From Oscillatoria salina IIICB1 (GTDB lineage: Bacteria; Cyanobacteriota; Cyanobacteriia; Cyanobacteriales; SIO1D9), in assembly GCF_020144665.1 (NCBI RefSeq), contig NZ_JAAHBQ010000013.1:1-64000 (forward strand): a stretch of DNA of 64,000 bases. Reading direction: 5' to 3'. Position numbers and translations under genes: made by a program. How positions within the stretch are numbered: position 1 is the stretch's first letter; each line of letters opens with the position of its first letter. The notes under the pieces are model-generated. The model saw nothing but the letters and a program-made list of their open reading frames with translations, was not told the origin of the DNA and ran no database searches. This document shows, in pieces, positions 33,574 through 43,210 of the stretch.

Positions 33574-33603
33574 CACTTAAGCTCCGGTTAAGAACAGGTT
33601 AAG
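33574..33603 (-). promoter_or_regulatory. Pho-box-like triple direct repeat upstream of the HMA/P-ATPase cluster
   Basis: On the minus strand: CTTAACCT, GTT, CTTAACCG, GAG, CTTAAGTG. These are three 8-bp direct repeats with 3-bp spacers, the architecture and consensus (PyTTAAPyPy-T/A) described for SphR/PhoB boxes in cyanobacteria. The third repeat fits least. It ends 8 bp from the ATG and is followed by TATTAT, which is unusually close to the gene. The link to phosphate is inference. Confidence 0.55.
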
Positions 33604-33977
33604 AATATTTAGAGTACAGTTTATTACTATACGACTTTCTTAAGTTTTTTGCAAGGTTTTTTGTATGAAAAAATGTAAATCGAAAAGCTATGCGAATATC
33701 TCTTGAAACCAGTAAACAACATCAGCGATCGCTAATTGGTATCAAAATACACCGAATGAAAAAAACTACCTGGTGACAACCACCTGTAGATTAGCGCACA
33801 ATTTAGTTGACATTTTAACTGAGTATTTTCAGCAAAAATTTAGGTTATATTCAAACAAGCTTTTTCTCATCAAAAAAGCATTAGCCCACTGGAAAATTAA
33901 ACACCACTGAAACCAATAACAAATCCCAAACGGGGAAAGCAACGCTAAACTAGGTTTGGTAGGATAAACTGTAACCC
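33604..33977. other. Intergenic region before the ABC-F gene
   Basis: A/T-rich spacer of about 370 bp with one GCGATCGC and a TTGACA at about 33808 with no well-spaced -10. No open frame or hairpin of note. Confidence 0.5.
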
Positions 33978-35897
33978 ATGACAATTTTCACGCTGCGATC
34001 GGTAAAAAAAGATTTTGGCATCAAAGAAATTTTGCGAGATGCTAGTTTTAGCCTGGAAGAAGGTGATAAAGTAGGCTTAATTGGCACAAACGGCTCTGGA
34101 AAATCCACATTATTGAAAGCGATCGCCGGATTAGAACCAATTGATAGCGGCGAAATTTGGGTAAATTCCGGAACAAAAATCGTCTATTTACCACAACAGC
34201 CAGAATTAGACGAAAATCGCACCGTTTTAGAGCAAGTTTTTGCTGATAGTGGCGAACAAATGGCATTAGTGCGCGAATACGAAGAAATTTCCGCTCAACT
34301 AGCCCGCAATCCCGAGCGTACAGAGCAACTACTGGCGCGTTTGTCAAGTATATCAGCAAAAATTGAAGCTGCTAGTGCCTGGGAATTAGAAACCAACGCG
34401 AAAATCATTCTCACCAAGTTAGGAATTGAGGATTTCGAGGTTAAAATAGGCAACCTTTCCGGTGGTTATCGCAAGCGGATAGCGATCGCTGCCGCACTAT
34501 TGTCAGAACCAGATGTATTATTAATGGATGAACCGACAAACCACCTCGACGCACTTTCGGTAGAATGGTTACAAAGTTATTTAAGTCGTTATCGAGGTGC
34601 ATTATTATTAATTACCCACGATCGCTACTTTTTAGATCGAGTCACCAATCGCATTATTGAAATCGATCGCGGCGATCTTTACACCTATGCTGGCAACTAC
34701 GCTTACTACTTAGAAAAAAAAGCAGAAGCCGAAGAATCAGCAGCTAGCAGTCAGCGCAAACATCGAGGAGTTTTGCGACGCGAACTTGAATGGCTGAAAC
34801 GCGGACCCAAAGCACGTAGTACCAAGCAAAAAGCCCGAATCGATCGCATTCGCGATATGCAGACACAAGAGTTTAAACAAGCCCAAGGTAAAGTCGATAT
34901 TTCCACCGCAACTCGTCGCATTGGTAAGAAAGTTATTGAATTAGAAAATATTTCTAAATCTTATGACGGGCGTACTTTAATTAACAACTTTACCTACAAT
35001 TTAAATCCTGAAGATCGCATCGGTATTATTGGCAGTAATGGTGCGGGAAAATCAACTTTAATGGATATTATTAGCGGACGAATAGAACCAGATTCCGGCA
35101 AAGTTGAAATCGGTTCGACAATTCATATTGGCTATTTTGACCAGCATTCCGATGATTTAGCCGGACATGAAAATCAACGAGTTATTGAATATCTCAAAAG
35201 TGTCGCCGAACTGGTGAAAACTGCTGACGGAAGCGTAATTACCGCCTCGCAAATGTTGGAAAGATTTTTGTTTCCACCCAATCAACAATACGCACCAATT
35301 AATAAACTTTCTGGCGGAGAAAAACGGCGTTTATTTTTGTTGCGAGTATTAATGAGTGCGCCCAATGTCTTAATTTTTGACGAACCAACCAACGATTTAG
35401 ACGTACAAACTTTAGCTGTTTTAGAAGAGTATTTAGAAGACTTTAATGGTTGTGTAATTGTTGTTTCCCACGATCGCTATTTTCTCGATCGCACCGTAGA
35501 TGCAATTTTCGCCTTTGAGTCGGGTGGTAACTTGCGTCAATATCCCGGAAATTACTCGGTATATTTAGACTACAAGCAAGCAGAAGAAGCCAAAGAAACT
35601 CAAGAAAATCAACCTAAAAATACTTCCCAAGCTTCGCCGAAAAAAGCCCAAACTCAAAAGCCAAAATCCGAGAAACCTCGCAAACTTTCTTACAAAGAAA
35701 AATCCGAATACGAACAACTAGAAAACACAATTCCCGAAATGGAAGCCGAAAAAGAAGAACTAGAAAAACTTCTTTATAATCATCCTCCCAATGACTTTAC
35801 CGAAATGCAAGAATTAACCGAACGTTTAGCAAAATTGTGTCAGGAAATAGATACCGCTACCGAACGTTGGTTAGAATTAGCGGAAAGAGTTAGTTAA
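33978..35897 (+). CDS. ABC-F family ATPase
   Basis: A 639-residue protein with two ABC nucleotide-binding domains and no membrane segments. Walker A is GTNGSGKST in the first and GSNGAGKST in the second. Signatures are LSGGYRKR and LSGGEKRR; Walker B motifs are VLLMDEPTNHLD and VLIFDEPTNDLD. The ABC-F linker lies between the domains (about 245-315, KRGPKARSTKQKARIDRI), and a coiled coil is at the C-terminus (about 575-635). This layout is Uup-like. ABC-F proteins act on the ribosome or on DNA intermediates, not in transport. A palindromic terminator follows. Confidence 0.93.
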   Translation: MTIFTLRSVKKDFGIKEILRDASFSLEEGDKVGLIGTNGSGKSTLLKAIAGLEPIDSGEIWVNSGTKIVYLPQQPELDENRTVLEQVFADSGEQMALVREYEEISAQLARNPERTEQLLARLSSISAKIEAASAWELETNAKIILTKLGIEDFEVKIGNLSGGYRKRIAIAAALLSEPDVLLMDEPTNHLDALSVEWLQSYLSRYRGALLLITHDRYFLDRVTNRIIEIDRGDLYTYAGNYAYYLEKKAEAEESAASSQRKHRGVLRRELEWLKRGPKARSTKQKARIDRIRDMQTQEFKQAQGKVDISTATRRIGKKVIELENISKSYDGRTLINNFTYNLNPEDRIGIIGSNGAGKSTLMDIISGRIEPDSGKVEIGSTIHIGYFDQHSDDLAGHENQRVIEYLKSVAELVKTADGSVITASQMLERFLFPPNQQYAPINKLSGGEKRRLFLLRVLMSAPNVLIFDEPTNDLDVQTLAVLEEYLEDFNGCVIVVSHDRYFLDRTVDAIFAFESGGNLRQYPGNYSVYLDYKQAEEAKETQENQPKNTSQASPKKAQTQKPKSEKPRKLSYKEKSEYEQLENTIPEMEAEKEELEKLLYNHPPNDFTEMQELTERLAKLCQEIDTATERWLELAERVS

Positions 35898-35905
35898 CAC
35901 AAACT

Positions 35906-35935
35906 TGTAGAGACGTTGCAGACAACATCTCTACA
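35906..35935. terminator. GTAGAGACGTTG palindromic repeat, copy 1 (terminator position)
   Basis: TGTAGAGACGTTG pairs with CAACATCTCTACA across a short loop (one mismatch). It lies between the stops of the convergent ABC-F and WD40 genes. Related copies are at 43211-43248 and 49487-49516. Confidence 0.75.
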
Positions 35936-35942
35936 TCACATC

Positions 35943-38396
35943 TTAAAAACAGCGCCAAATCTTAATTAGATTATCTTGACTGCGACTAGCAAGAGTTTGT
36001 CCATCCGGACTAAGTGCGAGCGCGCGAACTGCTGCGCTAAAATCAGCTAAAGTTTGTACCAATTCGCCTGTTTCTAAATGCCAAATTTTGATAGTTTTGT
36101 CTTCGCTAGCGCTAAAAATATATTGACCGTCAGGACTAATTTTAACAGCATAAACTGCACCAGAATGCTCGCGAGAATAAAGCAATTTTTCTGTTTCTAC
36201 ATCCCAAACTTTAAGCGTACAATCTTTACTAGCACTAGCTATTTTACTTCCGTCAAGACTAATCGTAACACTGGTAACACTAGCTTGATGTCCCTGGAAA
36301 ACGCTAAGTAATTCTTCTGTAGTTGGATGCCAAATTTTCACTGTTTTGTCTTCACTACCACTAATAATAGTTTCTCCGTCAGGGCTAAAAGTGAGCGCAT
36401 AAACCCATTCTTTATGTCCAAATAAAGTGCATAAAGGTTCGCCTGATTTTAAGTCCCAAAGTTTAATTTTATGACTGCCACTAACCAAAGTTTGTCCGTT
36501 GGGACTAAGGGCTAGAGAATGAATATCTTTTTTATGTCCGAATAAAGTACGACAGAGTTTTCCCGTGGGAAAATGCCAAATTTTAATGTAACTTCGATCC
36601 TGAGATTTATCACTACTAGCGAGAATTTGTCCATCTCGATCTAGCGCGATCGCTAAAACTTTTCCCGAATGTCCGTTTAAAATTTTCCTGGGAGTTGGGT
36701 TGAAATTCTTTTCTAAATCCCAAAGCTTAATTGTACAGTCGTCGCTACCACCAACTAAAGTTAAAGTTTGTTGGTTTGGGCTAATAGCTAGGGAAGTAAC
36801 TGCTGCTGAGTTATCGGCAATTATTTGTGTAAAATAAAATTGAATTTGTTGGGGTGGTTTAGTCTGGGAAGCAATAATTTTCAGGAGTTTTTCTACTTCA
36901 GTAACAGCGAGATTATCTCCCAAAATTAGCAAACATTTTTGTAAAGTTTGACAATATTCTTCATCGCTTCCTGTTAAATCTGAACTCATATTTTGCAGAT
37001 TTTGTACTCGTTCACTTACTACCGGAAGTTGATGCAAATGCAACCAACTAGCTAAAGACATATCTAATTGTTGATTTGCCCAAATTTGATTGGGTAAATA
37101 ACTTAAACTATAAGCCAAGTTTATAGTTAGTTCCGGCAGCAAGGAAAATTGAGAAATTGCTAGCATCTCAAACACATTTTGATAAATTGAAACTGTCGCT
37201 GCGGCGAGATCGTCAATTAACTTTTCGTCAGGAATATCTTTAATTAAATCAGGAAGTAATTGTGGTAGTTGGGGCGAAATCTCATTTTTCATGAGATGAT
37301 AAATATCTGCCATCCAACCCGCTACTAAACAATGACAAGCAATTAAAACTCGATTTAAATATTCCCAGTCTTGGCTATTAATTTGGTAAGACAAATTTAA
37401 GTCTCTAGGATCGATTCCCGCCTGCTGTAACTCTTCTTCTTCTGCTAAAACTGTTAAATTGTCGTAATTTTCTCCTCCCAAACGCTTAATCTCGGCTATA
37501 GTTTTTCCTAATTCTAGCAGTTTGGTTTGAGTTTCTTGCCATTTTCTTGCCCGGTTTTTGGCGGAAGTATTCAGTAATTCTCGATAGGGAATTTGCAAAA
37601 GAGTTTGATAAGTATAACTTTCTTGTGCTAAACCCCAATAAGCTAAGCGAAAGTACAAATAATCCCCACTAATTTCTGAATCAAGAATTAAAGTAGGTTC
37701 GGATTTGAGAATTCCCGATAAAGCTTTAATACTTGCTTCGCCACGAAAGAGATTTGCGTCTAAAGCACCGCCTAAAAATTCTGTAGGTCTAACTTGACTT
37801 TTTAAGGGATAATTAGTAGTTAAAAACTTTCGCAAACCTTCGTTAATTTGGGATTCAAGTTCGCAAATTTCTGAGTGGGAATCGTCTTTAATTGGCGGCG
37901 GTGCCACGAAAATCAAGAGTGGGATTGAATTTCGATTTAAGTGAGATTCTAGGAGTTGGGAAGGTAATAAACGTAACGACCAATTTTCGATAATTTTCTT
38001 AATTTCTGGTAACTTAAGTGTTGTTTCTCGTTGATAGCTGGCAAACTGTAAAAGTGTCTCGCGATTTTCAACAACTAATTGCTGCTGTAGGGCTTTTTCT
38101 TGGAGGAATGTTTTACTTGGAAAATTTAATCCGGTTTTTTCGATTAACCAAGCAAAAATTTGCAGTAATTCTTCAATTTCTTTTCCCGAAATTTCCGGCG
38201 ATTTAACAATTTTTTCTTTAAGATTCTGCGTATTCAAGTCAATCTGTGTTTCACTTGCTACACTTTTCAGTAAAGATAAAGCTTGGTGTTGCTTTTCCTG
38301 AAAAATTTCAGTTGACAAATCGCTAATTTTGGCATAAGCAATCGATTTGACAATAGGAAGAATAGCTTCTAAAAGTAATTGTAACCAAGGTGTCAT
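35943..38396 (-). CDS. WD40 beta-propeller protein with large uncharacterised N-terminal region
   Basis: An 817-residue protein. Residues about 525-817 hold seven WD40 repeats (for example GHKEWVYALTFSPDGETIISGSEDKTVKIW), enough for one complete propeller. Residues 1-520 are mostly helical, with the start MTPWLQLLLEAILPIVKS and IPLLIFVAPPPIKDDS at about 160. No Walker A, caspase or TIR motif is seen, so this is not a recognisable STAND NTPase. It is probably a cytosolic scaffold. It stands alone on its strand. Function unknown. Confidence 0.88.
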   Translation of the reverse strand: MTPWLQLLLEAILPIVKSIAYAKISDLSTEIFQEKQHQALSLLKSVASETQIDLNTQNLKEKIVKSPEISGKEIEELLQIFAWLIEKTGLNFPSKTFLQEKALQQQLVVENRETLLQFASYQRETTLKLPEIKKIIENWSLRLLPSQLLESHLNRNSIPLLIFVAPPPIKDDSHSEICELESQINEGLRKFLTTNYPLKSQVRPTEFLGGALDANLFRGEASIKALSGILKSEPTLILDSEISGDYLYFRLAYWGLAQESYTYQTLLQIPYRELLNTSAKNRARKWQETQTKLLELGKTIAEIKRLGGENYDNLTVLAEEEELQQAGIDPRDLNLSYQINSQDWEYLNRVLIACHCLVAGWMADIYHLMKNEISPQLPQLLPDLIKDIPDEKLIDDLAAATVSIYQNVFEMLAISQFSLLPELTINLAYSLSYLPNQIWANQQLDMSLASWLHLHQLPVVSERVQNLQNMSSDLTGSDEEYCQTLQKCLLILGDNLAVTEVEKLLKIIASQTKPPQQIQFYFTQIIADNSAAVTSLAISPNQQTLTLVGGSDDCTIKLWDLEKNFNPTPRKILNGHSGKVLAIALDRDGQILASSDKSQDRSYIKIWHFPTGKLCRTLFGHKKDIHSLALSPNGQTLVSGSHKIKLWDLKSGEPLCTLFGHKEWVYALTFSPDGETIISGSEDKTVKIWHPTTEELLSVFQGHQASVTSVTISLDGSKIASASKDCTLKVWDVETEKLLYSREHSGAVYAVKISPDGQYIFSASEDKTIKIWHLETGELVQTLADFSAAVRALALSPDGQTLASRSQDNLIKIWRCF

Positions 38397-38656
38397 AAAG
38401 TTATTTTTTTTTACTAATTGATTCTCGGTATTTTAATAGCGAACAGTTGCTCTTTAGTGCAAGTATCTGGGAACGATCGCGCTTTTTCCAACAAAGCTAA
38501 ACTCAACCAGCACCCACCAAACGATCTTCTCGCAGAGAACGAGTTAGCTCTTGACGAAAACTTTGCTACCATAGGCTTTAATCGCTGTTTACTGTTCGCT
38601 GCTATAGCGATCGCTACCCCCGATCCGAGTATATATTTTACTTTCTAATTCCGCTT
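38397..38656. other. Intergenic region upstream of the WD40 gene
   Basis: Holds two GCGATCGC-like sites and a 76-codon plus-strand frame (38418-38648) that I do not believe is a gene. No clear element. Confidence 0.4.
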
Positions 38657-38675
38657 TTTAACCAAAGCTTAAACA
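38657..38675 (+). promoter_or_regulatory. Two-repeat Pho-box-like sequence upstream of the phnD-like gene
   Basis: TTTAACCA, AAG, CTTAAACA: two 8-bp repeats at 11-bp period, one mismatch in the second. A further single CTTAACCT lies at 38839 and a perfect TATAAT -10 at 38866-38871. The distance to the gene (about 340 bp) is large, so the assignment is weak. Confidence 0.3.
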
Positions 38676-38932
38676 ACCAACTTAAGTAAGTTTTTAATTT
38701 AGTAAAATTTGGATTATTAAAAGGTTAAATTAATTCTTGACTTGAGTTTATACATGAAAGTTATTCTTTGTCAATAAGTAAATCTCCTTAAATTTCAGCA
38801 AACCGATCTACTCGGCTTTAAACTGCTTGTCATTTTTACTTAACCTAGTTGAATTTTTCTTGAGTTATAATGGCTAGGAAAACAAATTATAGCTAGAAAA
38901 AAGATGATTTGCTAACTTGCTGCCTTGGATAA

Positions 38933-38971
38933 CCCGAAGTAGAAGTTAAAGAAGTAAAATCTACTTTCGGG
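38933..38971 (+). promoter_or_regulatory. Leader hairpin of the phnD-like gene
   Basis: CCCGAAGTAGA pairs with TCTACTTTCGGG (one bulged base) across a 16-nt A-rich loop, 40 bp before the ATG and downstream of the -10 TATAAT at 38866. It is in the likely 5' untranslated leader. No T run follows, so it may affect mRNA stability or translation. Confidence 0.5.
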
Positions 38972-39010
38972 TGTATCTGCGACTCTACCTAATCATCATC
39001 ATATTGAGCC

Positions 39011-39910
39011 ATGAAAAGACGTAAATTTATTTGGTATTCTTTGCTAGCGATCGCTGGATGCAGTGGTGCAAACACTACTAATAACCAAACTGACAACTCA
39101 GTAGTTTCTGAGCCTACCACACTAAGATTTGCCGTCACAGATGTGAAAGGTTTAGAACTCTTAACCCAAGAGTACGAAGAATTTCGCCAAAAAATAGCAG
39201 AAATATTAAATAAAGAAATTGTCTTTTTCCCTGTGGAAACTTATACAGGCGCAGCCATCGCTTTACAAGAAAATCAAGTCGAACTCGTACTAACTGGACC
39301 CTCAGAATATGTAATTATTCGCAGTCGAACTAACGCCATTCCAGTTATTAGCATTACTCGTCCAAACTACTACTCAGTTATTGCTGTTTCAGCAGATAGC
39401 GGGATTCAATCATTAGCAGAATTAAAAGGCAAAACCATAGCCATGAGTGCCATTGGTTCTACTAGCGGTTATCTGGGACCAAACAATATTTTAGCCAAAG
39501 GTGGATTAGATCCTAAATCAGATTTTGAAACTAAACTTTTAGGTGACGAAGGTTTATCTGCATTAACAAAAGATGAAGTCGATGCTTGGGGTGGATGGTT
39601 CACTGATTATACAGATTTTCTGGACAAGGAAAATCTTTCCGAACAAGAATTGCCCGTACTTGTCAAGAGTCAACCGCTTCCTAACGATGTTTTAGTAGCT
39701 AGTAGCCATTTAAACTCTCAATTTATCGAAGCGATGAGAGAAAATCTTCTTGCTAACAAAGAAACTTTGCTACCAACCCTAGCTAAAGTAGATAAGGGCA
39801 AATATGCTCAAGCCACATTAATTTCAGCAAAAGACTCAGACTATGATCTGATTCGCGAAGCCTACGAAGCTATTGGAGAAGGAAATTTTCTTCAAGGGAG
39901 GAGCCAATAA
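39011..39910 (+). CDS. PhnD-like phosphate/phosphonate-type periplasmic binding lipoprotein
   Basis: A 299-residue lipoprotein with N-terminus MKRRKFIWYSLLAIAGCSG and lipobox IAGC. The binding-protein fold of the PhnD/PtxB/PstS-like type II family is seen: LRFAVTDVKGLELL, VELVLTGPSEYVII, ELKGKTIAMSAIGSTSGYLGP and DEVDAWGGW. There are no permease or ATPase genes beside it; a sensor histidine kinase follows directly. It is therefore more likely a ligand-sensing partner of the kinase than part of a transporter. Ligand unknown (phosphate, phosphite or phosphonate by family). Confidence 0.88.
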   Translation: MKRRKFIWYSLLAIAGCSGANTTNNQTDNSVVSEPTTLRFAVTDVKGLELLTQEYEEFRQKIAEILNKEIVFFPVETYTGAAIALQENQVELVLTGPSEYVIIRSRTNAIPVISITRPNYYSVIAVSADSGIQSLAELKGKTIAMSAIGSTSGYLGPNNILAKGGLDPKSDFETKLLGDEGLSALTKDEVDAWGGWFTDYTDFLDKENLSEQELPVLVKSQPLPNDVLVASSHLNSQFIEAMRENLLANKETLLPTLAKVDKGKYAQATLISAKDSDYDLIREAYEAIGEGNFLQGRSQ

Positions 39911-39920
39911 CCTGAAAAAC

Positions 39921-41726
39921 ATGGAACTAGCTAAATTTTCTTTAAAAGAGATAAAAAAGTGTATTTCTCATTTAAAGATAGCTCAAAAAATTGGTTATAG
40001 TTTTGCTGTGACAATTGGCATGGCAACTACTGGAACTCTCGTTGGATTAGTAATTGGCGATGCTTATCAACAACAAGCTTTTGAGCATTTAACTGTTGCC
40101 GATCGACAGGAACATTTGCTTAACGATCTGGAAAAATCAGTATTAGAAGTGAGAACGCATCCCCAAAGGTTAATTTCTGTCCTAGGAAATTCAATTTGGT
40201 TTGAGTATGAAGCTAACAAATTCATTAGCGATCTCAGAAAAGTCGAACAATTAACAGTAGAAATAGATGGTTTTGCTGGCGAATATCCTAATCATTTAGC
40301 AGTTAATGTTTCCGCTCTAGAAGATTTATCCTCTAGCTACAAAACTACTACAGAATCGTACCAGAAATTAATTAAATCTCTTTGGGAAAAAATCGAACCA
40401 TATCGATTAAACCAAGAAGAAATTATTTTAGCCGAACAACAGATATTTAATGAAATGAGAGAGAAAGATGCTGTAGAAATTGGCATTGAATTTGAACGTT
40501 TAGCAGAAAAATTAGAGCGGGTTATTATCACAGCCGAAAAACAACAGTTCCAAGCTACAGAAGACTTCAAAAAAGCAGAAGCACTGCGGCGCGATATTGT
40601 GGTCGTGAGTATGCTAATTTCACTGGGAATGGTGGCAGTATCAGCGTTTTTTATCAGTAGCGCGATCGCGCGACCTTTAGAACAAGTTACTCAAGTAGCA
40701 AATACAATCACTAAAGAGTCTAACTTTGACCTCCGAGTTCCTATAAATTACTATGATGAAGTTGGTTCTCTAGCAGTTTCTTTGAACCAATTAGTTGAAC
40801 AAGTACAAGAGTACACTCAAGAGTTAGAAATTGCTCGCGATACTTTAGAACAAAGAGTTGAAGAAAGAACCCAAGAACTTTGCCAAATACTTAAAAAGCT
40901 TAAACAAACTCAAGCACAATTACTACATAGCGAAAAAATGTCGAGTTTGGGACAAATGGTAGCAGGTGTAGCTCATGAAATCAATAATCCAGTTAATTTT
41001 ATTTACGGTAATATAGATTATATAGATGATTATAGTCAAGACTTACTAAAACTTATTCAACTTTATCAAAAACATTATCCAGAACCTCTCCCAGCAATCC
41101 AAAAAGAAATAGAAGAAATTGACTTAGAGTTTACAATTGAAGATTTACCCAAAATTTTAAAATCAATCCGTTTGGGTGCAGAAAGAATTCGGGAAATTGT
41201 CCGTTCTCTACGCAATTTTTCGCGACTTGATGAAGCAGAATTAAAAACAGCAAATATTCATGAGGGAATTGATAGCACTTTGATGATTTTGCAAAATCGC
41301 CTCAAATCTAAACCGAATCAACCCGCTATTGAAATTATTAAAGATTATGGCAATATTTCGCCAATAGATTGCTATCCGAGTCAGTTAAATCAAGTTTTCA
41401 TGAATATTCTTAATAATTCGATAGACGCGCTGGAAACCTACTTTAAAAATCAAACAACTGCTCGTCCAAAAATTTTGATTCGTACTGAGACAATTGACGA
41501 ACAAATAGAAATTCACATTATTGATAATGGACCGGGAATAGAACCGGCAATCCAAAAGCGTTTGTTTGACCCTTTTTTTACAACTAAACCTGTAGGTAAG
41601 GGAACTGGCTTAGGTTTGTCGATTAGTTATCAAATTGTGGTTGAGCAACATGGCGGAGACTTATACTGCTTTTCTACTCCTGGTAGAGGTGCCGAGTTTG
41701 TAGTTAAAATACCTAAAAAAAGATAA
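39921..41726 (+). CDS. Sensor histidine kinase with HAMP domain
   Basis: A 601-residue kinase from the ATG at 39921; an in-frame TTG at 39873 would overlap the binding-protein gene. It has membrane helix 1 (GYSFAVTIGMATTGTLVGLVI, about 24-46), a helical periplasmic region, membrane helix 2 (about 225-248), HAMP, a coiled coil, the H box MVAGVAHEINNP with His352, then N, D/F and G boxes (LDPFFTTKP-like, GTGLGLSISYQIV). It follows the PhnD-like gene by 10 bp and probably reads its ligand state. No response regulator gene is adjacent, so its partner is encoded elsewhere. Confidence 0.9.
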   Translation: MELAKFSLKEIKKCISHLKIAQKIGYSFAVTIGMATTGTLVGLVIGDAYQQQAFEHLTVADRQEHLLNDLEKSVLEVRTHPQRLISVLGNSIWFEYEANKFISDLRKVEQLTVEIDGFAGEYPNHLAVNVSALEDLSSSYKTTTESYQKLIKSLWEKIEPYRLNQEEIILAEQQIFNEMREKDAVEIGIEFERLAEKLERVIITAEKQQFQATEDFKKAEALRRDIVVVSMLISLGMVAVSAFFISSAIARPLEQVTQVANTITKESNFDLRVPINYYDEVGSLAVSLNQLVEQVQEYTQELEIARDTLEQRVEERTQELCQILKKLKQTQAQLLHSEKMSSLGQMVAGVAHEINNPVNFIYGNIDYIDDYSQDLLKLIQLYQKHYPEPLPAIQKEIEEIDLEFTIEDLPKILKSIRLGAERIREIVRSLRNFSRLDEAELKTANIHEGIDSTLMILQNRLKSKPNQPAIEIIKDYGNISPIDCYPSQLNQVFMNILNNSIDALETYFKNQTTARPKILIRTETIDEQIEIHIIDNGPGIEPAIQKRLFDPFFTTKPVGKGTGLGLSISYQIVVEQHGGDLYCFSTPGRGAEFVVKIPKKR

Positions 41727-41832
41727 ATTAGTTATCAGTTATCAATCTTGGCAAAATAATCTTGAAAAATTAGTTATCGCTCGTCTTAAATAAGCGCTAA
41801 AATTAGCAAATAAACTAAATATTTTGGCAATC

Positions 41833-42159
41833 ATGGCTAATATTTTCTCTTTACCAAATCAACTAGTCGAATCAGAAATATTTGAACCTTTGTTAGCTAG
41901 CGAAAATATATTAATTGAACGCATTGTTTCTACCGGACAAGTTACCCCAGAAGGAGAATGGTACAATCAGGAAAAAGATGAATGGGTAGTGCTTTTACAA
42001 GGTGAAGCTAAGCTTTCCTATGCTGATGGTTCCTCTCTTATTCTTCAAGCAGGAGATTACGTTTTTCTTCCCGCGCATGAAAAGCATCGCGTAGATTATA
42101 CTAGCTCAAAACCACCTTGCATTTGGTTGGCAATTCACGGCAATTTTCAATTAAAATAA
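41833..42159 (+). CDS. Cupin-domain protein
   Basis: A 108-residue protein (ATG 41833; TTG 41824 possible). A single cupin barrel: DEWVVLLQGEAKLSYADG as motif 1 and GDYVFLPAHEKHRVDYTS as motif 2. Motif 1 lacks the usual HxH. It may be a small metal-dependent isomerase or a sugar/ligand-binding protein; substrate unknown. It lies alone, 106 bp after the kinase gene. Confidence 0.82.
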   Translation: MANIFSLPNQLVESEIFEPLLASENILIERIVSTGQVTPEGEWYNQEKDEWVVLLQGEAKLSYADGSSLILQAGDYVFLPAHEKHRVDYTSSKPPCIWLAIHGNFQLK

Positions 42160-42527
42160 GCTGAGATATTCAGATAAAATTAGTAAAAATGAGTGAAGAA
42201 AATCGAGTAGGTTTTTTAAGTAAAACTTGGCTAAGAATAGTAGCCTGAGTTGGAGAGGGTGTTGGGGGGTTTGCCGGACGCCTTGGGAAGTGGTTAATTT
42301 GTTTGCCCATCTTAGGAGTAAGGCAGAGCTAACTGTGGCGGAATTGGATGTGTTGAGGAAACATAGACTGTGTTAAGCTACAGGTTGAAAACGCTATATG
42401 CAACTTTTTCCAAGTCAGGAGATTTACCGAGTTTTGAGAAGCATATTTTTAGCGAAAGACTCAAACCCCTTGATTATTTTGTGCAAAGTTGCGCATCACG
42501 TAACCTTGAAATTTTGAGGATATATCA
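42160..42527. other. Intergenic region with short decayed frames
   Basis: An ATG at 42189 opens a 19-codon frame (MSEENRVGFLSKTWLRIVA) that stops at once. A second short frame, ending VAELDVLRKHRLC at 42375, has no good start. This could be a relic of a lost gene; nothing else is recognisable. Confidence 0.35.
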
Positions 42528-43103
42528 ATGAAAAAACTACTCATTTTAACCGTGGCAATCCTAATTACTCTGTCTCAATTATCAGGAACTGCGTTGGCTG
42601 CTCGACCTAGTTACCCTTGGAATTCTACGTATCCTTATTCACTGCAAACAGGACAAACAAGACATCACACGATCCCCTGGCAGCAGTTAACAACTTTCGG
42701 TGTAAATGAATACAATACAGCACAAAAGCTAACTGATTTTCTCAATAAATTTAATAGTATAAACCAGGCAAATCTCGGCGAATATCAAAATGTAAGTGAA
42801 CTGGTACAAGGATACTTTAACGGCGAATCGCCTGCAAAAGAAACTGTTTCTGAATTATTTGCTTGGATGCAAGGAAATCTTGTGGTCGGACCATCACAAC
42901 GAACTAACGATCCAGGTGAAAAATTTGATACACCGGCTTTTAACTGTCGTCAATATTACTATCCAAACCCTGCTTACAATAACTTAGAACAACGATGGAA
43001 TGGAACAGCAAATGAAAAGTTGCAGGTATTTGAGACTCTTAGTACTAATGCAATGTCCGGTAATAATACTGTAAATAACCATGAACCTCAATGTAAATGG
43101 TAA
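42528..43103 (+). CDS. Secreted protein of unknown function, 191 aa
   Basis: A signal peptide is clear (MKKLLILTVAILITLSQLSG, cleavage near ALA at about 24). The mature protein is Asn/Gln/Tyr-rich and has two Cys (in FNCRQYYYP and EPQCKW) that could form one disulfide. It has the segments TIPWQQLTTFGVNEYNTAQKLTDFL and SELFAWMQGNLVVGPSQRTND. No known domain recognised. It stands alone and is followed by a terminator repeat. Confidence 0.7.
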   Translation: MKKLLILTVAILITLSQLSGTALAARPSYPWNSTYPYSLQTGQTRHHTIPWQQLTTFGVNEYNTAQKLTDFLNKFNSINQANLGEYQNVSELVQGYFNGESPAKETVSELFAWMQGNLVVGPSQRTNDPGEKFDTPAFNCRQYYYPNPAYNNLEQRWNGTANEKLQVFETLSTNAMSGNNTVNNHEPQCKW

Positions 43104-43210
43104 ACAGGTAAGCAAAAAAAGATGAGAAACTAGGCAAAACCTTAGTTTTTTAAAGTTTGCAGCGCTTTTCAGGTTGAAGGTGAACAAGAGCCTCTTAATT
43201 AAAGTTATAC

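Noticed and set aside
38418-38648. 76-codon plus-strand frame upstream of the PhnD-like gene
   Set aside because: No ribosome-binding site, odd composition, and overlap with the start-side spacer of the WD40 gene.
42189-42380. Short frames after the cupin gene as a small gene
   Set aside because: 19 and about 28 codons only, in different frames, with no recognisable product.
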